DNA of 62,841 bases from Micromonospora mirobrigensis. GTDB taxonomy: Bacteria; Actinomycetota; Actinomycetes; Mycobacteriales; Micromonosporaceae. The notes beneath the pieces are model-generated. The model was not told the origin of the DNA, searched no databases, and saw nothing but the letters and a program-made list of their open reading frames with translations. The stretch lies in contig NZ_FMCX01000014.1 in assembly GCF_900091555.1 (NCBI RefSeq), positions 1 to 62,841 of the forward strand, written 5' to 3'. Each line of letters opens with the position of its first letter. The stretch's first letter is position 1. This document shows, in pieces, positions 44,757 to 52,142 of the stretch. The position numbers and the translations under genes are program-made.

Positions 44757-45647
44757 GTGACCTCACCCCGGACCGCGGCCTCCGCCCTGCCGGCCGGCGC
44801 ACCGCTGCCGACCGTGCCGCTCACCGTCGCCGCCGTGCAGGCCGAACCGGTCCCGGGCGACGTCGCCGGCAACGCCCGCGCCGCCGGCGCGCTCTCGGGC
44901 CGGGCCGCCGACGCCGGCGCCCGGGTGGTCGTGCTGCCCGAGCTGTTCCTGCCCGCGTACCACCCACCCACGCTGGCGGCCGATCCGACCGGGACCGACG
45001 TGGTGGCCGACGCGGCCGGGCTGGTCGACGATCCGCGGCTCGACCCGCTGCGCGCCGCCGCCCGGGCCGGTGGGCTGACCGTGGTGGTCGGCGCGGCCGT
45101 CCGGCTGCCCGACCGGCTTCGGACCATCGCCGCGCTGGTCGTCGACCCGGCCGGCACGGTCCGCGCCGGCTACCACAAGCAGCAGCTCTGGGGCGACGAG
45201 CGGGACCTGTTCGAGCCGGGCGACCGGGGCGCCACCCTGGTCGTCGACGGCTGGCACCTCGGCCTGGGCATCTGCTACGACGGCTGCTTCCCCGAGCACG
45301 GCCGGGCCGCCGCGGCCGACGGCGCGCACGGCTATCTCTGCCCGTCCGGCTACCTGGCCGGCTCCGCGCACCGCCGCGACCTGTACTACGCCGCCCGCGC
45401 CCTGGACAACACCATGTACGTCGTCTTCGCCAACGCCGTGGACGGCGCGGACCCGTGGCGGTTCAACGGCGGAGCCGCCGTCTACGACCCGCAGGGTCGT
45501 CCGCTGGCCCGCGGCGCCGACACCGGCACCGACGTGCTCGTCGCCACCTGCGAGCCGGCCGTGCTCGCCGACACCCGGGCCGCGCACACCATGCTCGGCG
45601 ACCGCCCCGCCGGACCGGGTGCCGGCCGGACCCGACTGGTCGGCTGA
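44757..45647 (+). CDS. Carbon-nitrogen hydrolase (nitrilase superfamily)
   Basis: A 296-aa amidase-type enzyme. The catalytic triad is visible: Glu in VVLPELFLPAYHP near residue 62, Lys in AGYHKQQLWGDE near 141, and Cys in GICYDGCFPEHGR near 174. Members hydrolyse amides, nitriles or carbamoyl compounds; the substrate is unknown. A Pro/Ala-rich stretch of about 20 residues precedes the domain. The start is GTG, probably on a leaderless mRNA. It is divergent from acnR, so their promoters share 110 bp. Confidence 0.9.
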   Translation: MTSPRTAASALPAGAPLPTVPLTVAAVQAEPVPGDVAGNARAAGALSGRAADAGARVVVLPELFLPAYHPPTLAADPTGTDVVADAAGLVDDPRLDPLRAAARAGGLTVVVGAAVRLPDRLRTIAALVVDPAGTVRAGYHKQQLWGDERDLFEPGDRGATLVVDGWHLGLGICYDGCFPEHGRAAAADGAHGYLCPSGYLAGSAHRRDLYYAARALDNTMYVVFANAVDGADPWRFNGGAAVYDPQGRPLARGADTGTDVLVATCEPAVLADTRAAHTMLGDRPAGPGAGRTRLVG

Positions 45648-45709
45648 CCGCGCCGGAGTGGGACGGTCGGCCCTGTCGGCGGTCAACGCGGTCCCGTAGG
45701 GTTTCGCGG

Positions 45710-46354
45710 GTGCCGCTGCTCCTGCTGGACCTGGACAACACCCTGCTCGACCGGGACGGGCCGTTCCGCGTCTGGGCGGACCGTTTCCTGGCCGGGATCG
45801 GCGCGCCCCCGGCCGACCTGGACTGGCTGGTCTCGATCGACGCGGACGGCCTGACCGACCGCTGGGACGTGGCCGACGCCATCCGCGACCGGTACGCGCT
45901 GCGCATCCCCTCCATCGACCTGGTGGAGGAGCTGCACGACGGCGTGGACGCGCACTGCCGGCTCGACCCGCTGGTCGCCTGCGCGCTGCGGATCGCCCGG
46001 GACGCCGGCTGGGTGCCCGTGGTGGTCAGCAACGGGGTGGTACGCCAACAGGACGCGAAGATCAGACGGACCGGCCTGGACCGGTACGTCGCCGACTGGG
46101 TGATCTCCGAGGAGGCGGGGGTGAGCAAGCCCAACCCGCGGATCTTCGCGTTGGCCGCCCAGCGGGCCGGGATCCCGCTGCGCGGCGCCTGGGTGGTGGG
46201 CGACGGCCCGGAGGCCGACATCGGGGGAGCCACCGCGGTCGGCCTGCCCAGCGTGTGGCTGCACCGGGGCCGGGCCTGGTCCGACGACCGGTTCGCCCCG
46301 ACCCGTACGGCGGACGGGCTGATCGCCGCCGTCGCGACGGTGCTGGCCGGCTGA
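45710..46354 (+). CDS. HAD superfamily hydrolase
   Basis: A 214-aa phosphatase-like protein. Motif I is LLDLDNTLLDRDG near residues 4-16 with the nucleophile and acid Asp pair. Motif II is VVVSNGVV, motif III is VSKPNPRIF with the Lys, and motif IV is GDGPEADIGGA. The cap is helical and small. Substrate is unknown. TAGGGT at 45697-45702 ends 7 nt before the GTG, again suggesting a leaderless transcript. The long upstream open frame is a shadow of the nitrilase gene. Confidence 0.9.
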   Translation: MPLLLLDLDNTLLDRDGPFRVWADRFLAGIGAPPADLDWLVSIDADGLTDRWDVADAIRDRYALRIPSIDLVEELHDGVDAHCRLDPLVACALRIARDAGWVPVVVSNGVVRQQDAKIRRTGLDRYVADWVISEEAGVSKPNPRIFALAAQRAGIPLRGAWVVGDGPEADIGGATAVGLPSVWLHRGRAWSDDRFAPTRTADGLIAAVATVLAG

Positions 46355-46469
46355 CGGCCCCGCTGGTCCGGTAATTCGGTTGCCGGCCGTGGTGTGTCGG
46401 TCCAGCATGGGTGCCGGCGCGCGACGCGTCGCCGGGCGGCGCCCGGTCGAGGAGTGAGGGAGGTCGGTC

Positions 46470-46616
46470 ATGGCCGTCTTTGCAGGGTCGTTCCACCTGC
46501 CTCCACCAGCCTCGATCAAGGGATCAGCGACACCGTGCGCGAACACGACTTCGCGGCGCCCGAGCGCCGTACCCGCGGCAAGAGCCGCTTCGACGACGAC
46601 GAACCACACTTCCTGA
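46470..46616 (+). CDS. Possible 48-aa upstream ORF overlapping the RIO kinase start
   Basis: The ATG at 46470 has one of the best ribosome binding sites in this region (GAGGGAGGTCGGTC). The product, starting MAVFAGSFHLPPPASIKGS, is Ser/Thr/Pro-rich and resembles nothing I know. It runs past the kinase GTG at 46535 in another frame. It could be a leader peptide that couples or limits kinase translation, or chance. Confidence 0.35.
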   Translation: MAVFAGSFHLPPPASIKGSATPCANTTSRRPSAVPAARAASTTTNHTS

Positions 46617-47488
46617 GGCACGGCCGGCCGGAGCCGGTCCGGCCCGCCGCCGAGCTCGAACTCGACGGCGACCACCTCGAACCGGACCCGGAACTGGGCG
46701 ACCCCTGGTCGTCCTGGGACGCGGCCGTGCACGGCCCGCAGCCGCACCCGGCCTGGCTGGTGACCGAGCTGGCCGCCCGGGACACCGAGCTGGGCATCCT
46801 CAAGACCGGCAAGGAGGCGGACGTCCACCTGCTCCGCCGGGCGGTGCCGGAGACCGACCGGTCCTGCCTGCTGGCGGTGAAGCGCTACCGGGACCCCCGG
46901 CACCGGCTCTTCCACCGGGACGCGGGCTATCTGGAGGGGCGGCGGGTCCGCCGGTCCCGGGAGAACCGGGCGATGGCCGGACGGACCGACTTCGGCCGGC
47001 AGATGATCGCCGGTCAGTGGGCCGCGGCGGAGTTCGCCGCGCTCGGCCGGCTCTGGGAGATCGGCGCCGAGTACGGCAGCATCGCCGTGCCCTACCCGGT
47101 GCAGCTGCTCGGCACCGAGTTGATGCTGGAGTTCGTCGGCGATCCCGACCGGGGTGAGGCGGCGCCCCGGCTGGCCCAGCTCCGCCCCGGGCCCGCCGAG
47201 CTGCGGGCGCTCTGGGAGCAGCTGGTGGACGCCCTCGTGGTGCTCGCCCGGGCCGGCTACGCCCACGGCGACCTGTCGCCGTACAACCTCCTGGTGCACC
47301 GGGAGCGGCTGGTCCTGATCGACCTGCCGCAGGTGGTGGACGTGGTGGCCAATCCGCAGGGGCCGGAGTTCCTGGCCCGGGACGTCCGGGTGGTGGCCGA
47401 CTGGTTCACCGCGCGGGGCCTGGCCGCGGAGCGGACGGACCACGGTGCCCTCACCGAACTGCTGCTCCGCGAGGCGGGTCTGCGCTGA
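46535..47488 (+). CDS. RIO1-like serine protein kinase
   Basis: A 317-aa RIO-family kinase. The P-loop region is GILKTGKEADVHLL near residues 88-101, and the ATP Lys is in LLAVKRYRD. A flexible loop follows near 140. The catalytic segment is GYAHGDLSPYNLLV with HGD and Asn, and the metal Asp is in LIDLPQVVD. RIO kinases act in ribosome maturation in eukaryotes and archaea; bacterial roles are unclear. The first 65 residues are acidic and Pro-rich. GTG at 46535 follows AAGGGATCAG. Confidence 0.88.
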   Translation: MREHDFAAPERRTRGKSRFDDDEPHFLRHGRPEPVRPAAELELDGDHLEPDPELGDPWSSWDAAVHGPQPHPAWLVTELAARDTELGILKTGKEADVHLLRRAVPETDRSCLLAVKRYRDPRHRLFHRDAGYLEGRRVRRSRENRAMAGRTDFGRQMIAGQWAAAEFAALGRLWEIGAEYGSIAVPYPVQLLGTELMLEFVGDPDRGEAAPRLAQLRPGPAELRALWEQLVDALVVLARAGYAHGDLSPYNLLVHRERLVLIDLPQVVDVVANPQGPEFLARDVRVVADWFTARGLAAERTDHGALTELLLREAGLR

Positions 47489-47531
47489 CGCGGATTCCGG
47501 TGGTGGCCGGCCGGGCCGTCACCGGGGGGCA

Positions 47532-47568
47532 CCGGTCCCCGGGCGGCTCGTCGCCGCCCGGGGACCGG
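47532..47568. terminator. Bidirectional terminator between RIO kinase and DUF2630 gene
   Basis: A 16-bp perfect stem (CCGGTCCCCGGGCGGC and complement) with a 5-nt loop lies between convergent stops. Confidence 0.8.
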
Positions 47569-47572
47569 ACGG

Positions 47573-47821
47573 TCACTGCAGGTAACGCTCGACCTCCGGG
47601 ATCGGGCGCTCGCCCTGGGCCTCCGGGTCGCCGTGCGCCTGGCGGGCCGCCCGCCGCCGGCGCAGCAGGTCCCAGCACTGGTCCAGTGACTCCTCCAGCT
47701 CGCGCAGCCGGTTCTTCGCCTCGTCGTCGGTGCCGGCCTCGTGCTCCTGCGCCGACGAGCGCAGCTTGTGCTCCTCGTCGACCAGCTCGGAGATCCGGTT
47801 CAGGATGGTCTTGTCGTCCAT
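47573..47821 (-). CDS. DUF2630 family protein
   Basis: An 82-aa highly charged helical protein. MDDKTILNRISELVDEEHKL at the N-terminus and LRELEESLDQCWDLLRRRR in the middle are the DUF2630 signature; the end, RPIPEVERYLQ, is also conserved. It probably forms a helical hairpin or coiled coil. No function is known. The ATG at 47821 is chosen because family members begin here; the upstream in-frame extension is unlike protein sequence. Confidence 0.88.
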   Translation of the reverse strand: MDDKTILNRISELVDEEHKLRSSAQEHEAGTDDEAKNRLRELEESLDQCWDLLRRRRAARQAHGDPEAQGERPIPEVERYLQ

Positions 47822-48113
47822 GCCCTGAGCCTGGCACAGGCCGTCCCCGCGCGCCCGGATTGGGCCCGTGTCGTGCCGGGTCGTGCGGCGTGGCGGGGAC
47901 GCGCGGGTGGCGCCGTCCGGTATCTCTCCACGCCTGAGTATTCCGCTGAGCAGAATTTCCTTCGCATCGTCTTCCCCTGTGTCCACTCTGGATGGCATGC
48001 TACTGGCCAGTTTGTGACCATGGCGGTTGGCGTGACTACTGTCCGTCACCGCTCACGGAGCGGGCCCGGGCGAGCCCAGCGGGCCGGACAAGGAGTCGAC
48101 GTGCGGAAGTGCC
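47822..48113 (+). promoter_or_regulatory. Region upstream of the diterpene operon
   Basis: 292 bp between the divergent DUF2630 and P450 genes; the middle is AT-richer than its surroundings. TTGTGA at 48012-48017 and TACTGT at 48037-48042 form a candidate promoter with a long 19-nt spacer. No other element was recognised. Confidence 0.35.
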
Positions 48114-49499
48114 ATGGCTGACCGGGCCGTTCTGGACCCTCCGGCCCCGGCACGGAAGGTGCCGTCGCTGCCCCGGATGCTGCCCGGCCTGCTCCGGGAT
48201 CCGCTGGCCGAGCTGGTCGCGCTGGGCGACGCCGCGCAGGGCCGGCTGGTCCGGCTCAACCTGGGGCCCGTCCGGCCCTACCTGGTGACCGACCCGGCGC
48301 ACGCCCAGCACGTGCTGCGCGACAACGCGGCCAACTACAGCCGGGGCGGGCAGGGCATGCTCTGGCGGCCGGTGCGGCGGTTCACCGGCGACGGCATCCT
48401 CTCCGACGGGCCCGAGTGGCAGGCCAGCCGCTCCCGGATGCAGCCGTACTTCACCGCCAAGCGGATCGACTCCCTGGTCGAGACGATGAGCCTCGCCGTC
48501 AGCGCCGCGATCGACGAGTTCGCCGAGCCCGCCCAGGCCGGCCGCTGGCTGGACGCCGGCGCCGAACTGGGCCGGGTGATCTGCCGGGCGATCAGCAGCG
48601 TCTTCTTCGCCGACCGGGTGACCATCGCCGACCAGCTGCGGATCGTGGCCGCCCAGGACGCCATCGTGCACGCGCTGCGGTTCCGGATGCTGCTGCCGTT
48701 CCTGCCCGACGCCGTGCCGGTGCCCGGCGACCGCGAGTTCCGCCGGGCCGTCGGCGCCATCGACGACATCATGATGCCGCTGGTCCGGGCCGAACGCGAG
48801 CGGCCCCGCGACGACGACGACCTGCTGGCCGCGCTGACCCGGGCCCGCGACGACGCCGGCCGCCCGCTGCCCGACCAGCGGGTACGCGACGACGTGGTGT
48901 CGATGTTCGCCACCGCCACCGAGACCACCTACGCGCTGCTCACCTGGCTGCTGCCCGTCCTGGACGCGCACCCGGAGGTCGCCGACCGGCTCTACGCGGA
49001 GCTCGACGAGGTGGTCGCCCCGGGCGACGTGGTCAGTCGGGAGCAGCTCGGCCGCCTCACCTACACCCGGGCCGTGCTCGACGAGCTGCTCCGGATGTAT
49101 CCGCCCGGTTGGCTGCTGCCCCGCACCACGGTCGCCGACGACGAGATCGGCGGCACCCGGGTCCGGGCCGGCAGCACGGTCGTGGTCAGCGCGTACGTCA
49201 CCCAGCGGCTGGCCCGGCTCTGGCCGCGGCCGAACGAGTTCGACCCGCAACGGTTCCTCGGCGACCAGCCCCGCCGCCACCGCTACGCGTACTACCCCTT
49301 CGGTGGCGGGCCGCACCAGTGCATCGGGATGTACCTGTTCAACCTGGAGGCACCGCTGGTGGTGGCCACCCTGCTCAGTCGGTACCGGTTCCGGCTCCGC
49401 CAACCCGGCGTCCCACCGGCGCAGTTGACGGTGAACCTGCGCCCCGGTCGACGGGTCGAGATGCTGCTGCGCCCGGTCGCGGCAGCGGGACGCGGGTGA
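48114..49499 (+). CDS. Cytochrome P450
   Basis: A 461-aa P450. The heme loop is YPFGGGPHQCIG with Cys403. The K-helix ExxR is Glu324-Arg327 (DELLRM). The I-helix reads MFATATETTYALL near residues 264-276, with Ala in place of the usual Gly. FSPxR-like and PERF-type motifs are present (EFDPQRF). The start is ATG at 48114. It overlaps the class I terpene synthase by GTGA and most likely hydroxylates the diterpene product. Streptomyces conservons often carry P450 genes, and a conservon lies just downstream, but the tight coupling here is with the terpene genes. Confidence 0.93.
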   Translation: MADRAVLDPPAPARKVPSLPRMLPGLLRDPLAELVALGDAAQGRLVRLNLGPVRPYLVTDPAHAQHVLRDNAANYSRGGQGMLWRPVRRFTGDGILSDGPEWQASRSRMQPYFTAKRIDSLVETMSLAVSAAIDEFAEPAQAGRWLDAGAELGRVICRAISSVFFADRVTIADQLRIVAAQDAIVHALRFRMLLPFLPDAVPVPGDREFRRAVGAIDDIMMPLVRAERERPRDDDDLLAALTRARDDAGRPLPDQRVRDDVVSMFATATETTYALLTWLLPVLDAHPEVADRLYAELDEVVAPGDVVSREQLGRLTYTRAVLDELLRMYPPGWLLPRTTVADDEIGGTRVRAGSTVVVSAYVTQRLARLWPRPNEFDPQRFLGDQPRRHRYAYYPFGGGPHQCIGMYLFNLEAPLVVATLLSRYRFRLRQPGVPPAQLTVNLRPGRRVEMLLRPVAAAGRG

Positions 49500-50410
49500 C
49501 GTCCGGGCTCGTCACGGGGGACGACGCACGGGATCAGCTTTCCGACGCCCAGGAGCAGGGCCGGGTCTGCGGCCTGGCGATGCGCGGGCAGCGGGACCTC
49601 CAGGCCTGCGCCGCGGCGTACCCGGGACTCTTCCCGGCGGAGCCGTTCGACCCGATGCTCTTCGCCAACATCTCCCTGGCGATCGCCTTCGGCGCGCCCT
49701 GGTGCACGGCCGAGCAGTTGCGGGCCGCCAACCGGACGGTGCTGTGGGGGTTCGCCCTGGACTGGTTGATCGACCACCGGGCCCGGACGCACGCAGAGGT
49801 GGACGACCTCGTCAAGCGCTGCCTGCGGGTCGCCGACGGCGTACCGCCGGCCGACGGCGACGAGCTGGGCGGCTACCTCGCCGCCCTCCAGGCGCAGCTC
49901 GCCGCCACGCCCGCCTTCGCCGCCCACCGCGCGCTGTGGCGGGACACCCTCGCCGCCACGGTACGGGCGATGGCCCGGGAGTGGGACTGGAAGGACGCCT
50001 CCCGCGCGGGCCGGTCGACGCTGCCCGACCTCGAGGAATACCTGGCGAACGCCGACAACCACGCCTGCACCATCGTCAACGTCGCGCACTGGCTGTGGAC
50101 CGGGGACGAGGTGACGCTGGCGCGGCTGCCCGAGCTGGTCGCGGTGAGCGACGAGGTGCAACGGGCGCTGCGCCTGGTCAACGACCTGGGCACGTACGAG
50201 CGGGACCTGCGGTGGGGGGACCTGAACGCGGTGCTGCTGGTCGAGGATCCCGCCGTCGTCCGGCAGCGGCTGGCGGAGCTGGTGGAGGAGGTCCACCGCC
50301 GGCTCGTCCCGCTGCGCGCCGACTGCCCCCGGGAGGCCGACTACCTGGCCCGGCAGGTCGGGTTCAGCAGCGGGTTCTACCAGCTGGCCGACTTCTGGGG
50401 CATGCCGTGA
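49496..50410 (+). CDS. Class I terpene synthase
   Basis: A 304-aa all-alpha terpene synthase that ionises a prenyl diphosphate. The first metal motif is degenerate, FALDWLIDHRA with Asp89 and Asp93 rather than a full DDxxD. The second (NSE/DTE type) is intact: VNDLGTYERD, Asn229, Asp230, Thr233 and Asp237. The GTG start overlaps the P450 stop, and the stop overlaps the class II cyclase start (GTGA). Pairing with a class II cyclase points to a bicyclic diterpenyl diphosphate as substrate. The product cannot be predicted. Confidence 0.88.
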   Translation: MTSGLVTGDDARDQLSDAQEQGRVCGLAMRGQRDLQACAAAYPGLFPAEPFDPMLFANISLAIAFGAPWCTAEQLRAANRTVLWGFALDWLIDHRARTHAEVDDLVKRCLRVADGVPPADGDELGGYLAALQAQLAATPAFAAHRALWRDTLAATVRAMAREWDWKDASRAGRSTLPDLEEYLANADNHACTIVNVAHWLWTGDEVTLARLPELVAVSDEVQRALRLVNDLGTYERDLRWGDLNAVLLVEDPAVVRQRLAELVEEVHRRLVPLRADCPREADYLARQVGFSSGFYQLADFWGMP

Positions 50411-52029
50411 CGGCAGCTCCGCAGGTCGTCCCGGGGGTCGTGCCCGGCGACCCGGGGAGCGCCGTGGCGGCCCGGCACGCCGAGGCCCGGGAGCTGGTCC
50501 GGGCCCTGGCGCGGCACCCCGCCGGGTCGGTCCGGCCGTCGGTGTACGAGACGGCCCGGGTGGTCAGCGACGCGCCCTGGCTGCCCGGGCACGCGGAGCG
50601 GCTGGGCTACCTGCTGACCACCCAGAGCCCCGACGGCGCGTGGGGCGCCCCCGGCACGTACGCCCTGGTGCCGACCGTGAGCGCGGTGGAGGCGCTGCTG
50701 CGCACGGCGGCCGACCGGCCGCGCCACGCGGCGCAGGTGACCCCGGCCGCCGCCCGCGGGCTCGCGGCGCTGCGCGACCGGCTGCTGGTCGCCGACGAAC
50801 CGGTGCCGGACCTGCCCGGCGCGGACCTGATCGTGCCCGCGTTGCTGGACCGGATCGACGCGCTGCGGGCCGGCGACGCCGCGCCGGCGGGCCCCCTGCC
50901 GTTGCCGCGCGGGATGACCCGGCGGCGGACGGTGGCGGTCGACGCCCTGCTGGCCAGCGGCCGGCCCCTGCCGCAGAAGCTGTGGCACGCCTTCGAGGTG
51001 CTCGGCGCGCGGGCCGGGCGGGGGCCGGGCGTACGCCTGCTCTCCGGGGCGGTGGGCGCGTCACCCGCCGCCACCGCCGCCTGGCTGGGCGCCCGGGGCG
51101 GCCCCGACGCCGAGCCGGCCGCGTTGCGGTATCTGACCCGGGCCGTGGGGGAGCAGGGTGGGCCGGTGCCCTGCACCACGCCGATCGCGGTCTTCGAACG
51201 GGCCTGGGTGCTCGCCGGGCTGGCCCGGGTGGGCGCCGTCCGGGCCGTCCCCGCCGACCTGCTCACCGAGCTGGCCGGGGCGCTGGGTCCCACCGGCGCG
51301 GCCACCTCACCCGGCCTGCCCACGGACGCCGACACCACCGCCGTCGTCCTGTACGCGCTGGCCCGCCTCGGTCGTCCGGTGGCGCCGGACAGCCTGCTGG
51401 CCTACGACACCGGGGCGCACTTCTGCACCTGGCAGGGGGAGGACGGCATCTCGGTCAGCACCAACGCCCACGTGCTGGAGGCGCTGGGCCGGCACGGCCC
51501 CACCGGCCGGTACGGCGCGGTGGCCCGGCGGGTGGCCGACTGGCTGGTCGGGGCGCAACGGCCGGACGGCTCGTGGACGGACCGCTGGCACGCCTCGGCC
51601 TACTACGCCACCGCCGGCGTCGCGGTGAGCCTGGCCGGTTACGCGCCGGCCACCGCCGCCGGCGCGCTCGACCGGGCGGTGCGCTGGGTGCTCGCCACCC
51701 AGCGACCCGACGGATCGTGGGGCCGGTGGGGTGGCACCGCCGAGGAGACCGCGTACGCCCTGCACGTCCTGCTCGCCACCGGTCGCGCCACGCGGCCCGG
51801 CGTCGCGGCCGCCGTGCGCCGGGCGGTCACCTTCCTCGACGCCGACCGCGCCGACCTGACGGCGGCCACCGGACTGTGGCACGACAAGGACCTCTACCAC
51901 CCGGTGCTGATCGTGCGGGCGGCCGTGGTCGCGGCCCGTTGGTTGGCCGCGGCGGCCGGACCGGTCCGGCCTCGCCGCTCGGCGCCGGCGGCCGGCGCCC
52001 GGGTGGTGGGACGACCGCCAGGGGCATGA
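50407..52029 (+). CDS. Class II diterpene cyclase
   Basis: A 540-aa cyclase that protonates GGPP to give a labdane- or halimane-type diphosphate. The catalytic acid motif is DADTT at residues 307-311 in GLPTDADTTAVVL, a DxDTT form instead of DxDD; related variants occur in mycobacterial tuberculosinyl diphosphate synthase. Squalene-cyclase-like QW repeats are visible: QSPDGAWG, QRPDGSWTDRW and QRPDGSWGRWG. The start is GTG within the stop of the class I gene. No GGPP synthase gene is in the window. Confidence 0.9.
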   Translation: MTAAPQVVPGVVPGDPGSAVAARHAEARELVRALARHPAGSVRPSVYETARVVSDAPWLPGHAERLGYLLTTQSPDGAWGAPGTYALVPTVSAVEALLRTAADRPRHAAQVTPAAARGLAALRDRLLVADEPVPDLPGADLIVPALLDRIDALRAGDAAPAGPLPLPRGMTRRRTVAVDALLASGRPLPQKLWHAFEVLGARAGRGPGVRLLSGAVGASPAATAAWLGARGGPDAEPAALRYLTRAVGEQGGPVPCTTPIAVFERAWVLAGLARVGAVRAVPADLLTELAGALGPTGAATSPGLPTDADTTAVVLYALARLGRPVAPDSLLAYDTGAHFCTWQGEDGISVSTNAHVLEALGRHGPTGRYGAVARRVADWLVGAQRPDGSWTDRWHASAYYATAGVAVSLAGYAPATAAGALDRAVRWVLATQRPDGSWGRWGGTAEETAYALHVLLATGRATRPGVAAAVRRAVTFLDADRADLTAATGLWHDKDLYHPVLIVRAAVVAARWLAAAAGPVRPRRSAPAAGARVVGRPPGA

Positions 52030-52039
52030 TCAGTGCTTC

Positions 52040-52069
52040 TTGAGTGGACAGTCGTGACACTGCTACCGT
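52040..52069 (+). promoter_or_regulatory. Predicted conservon promoter
   Basis: TTGAGT at 52040-52045, an 18-nt spacer and TACCGT at 52064-52069 match an actinobacterial sigma-70-type promoter well. It starts 11 bp after the class II cyclase stop and 73 bp before the kinase start. A GACAC, the WhiA core, lies in the spacer at about 52056, which may be chance. Confidence 0.5.
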
Positions 52070-52142
52070 GCGCCGGTCGGTCGATGTGCGTGCGGATGCC
52101 GCTCACCGGAAAATCAGTGGCTACCCGCCAGGGATGGTTGTG

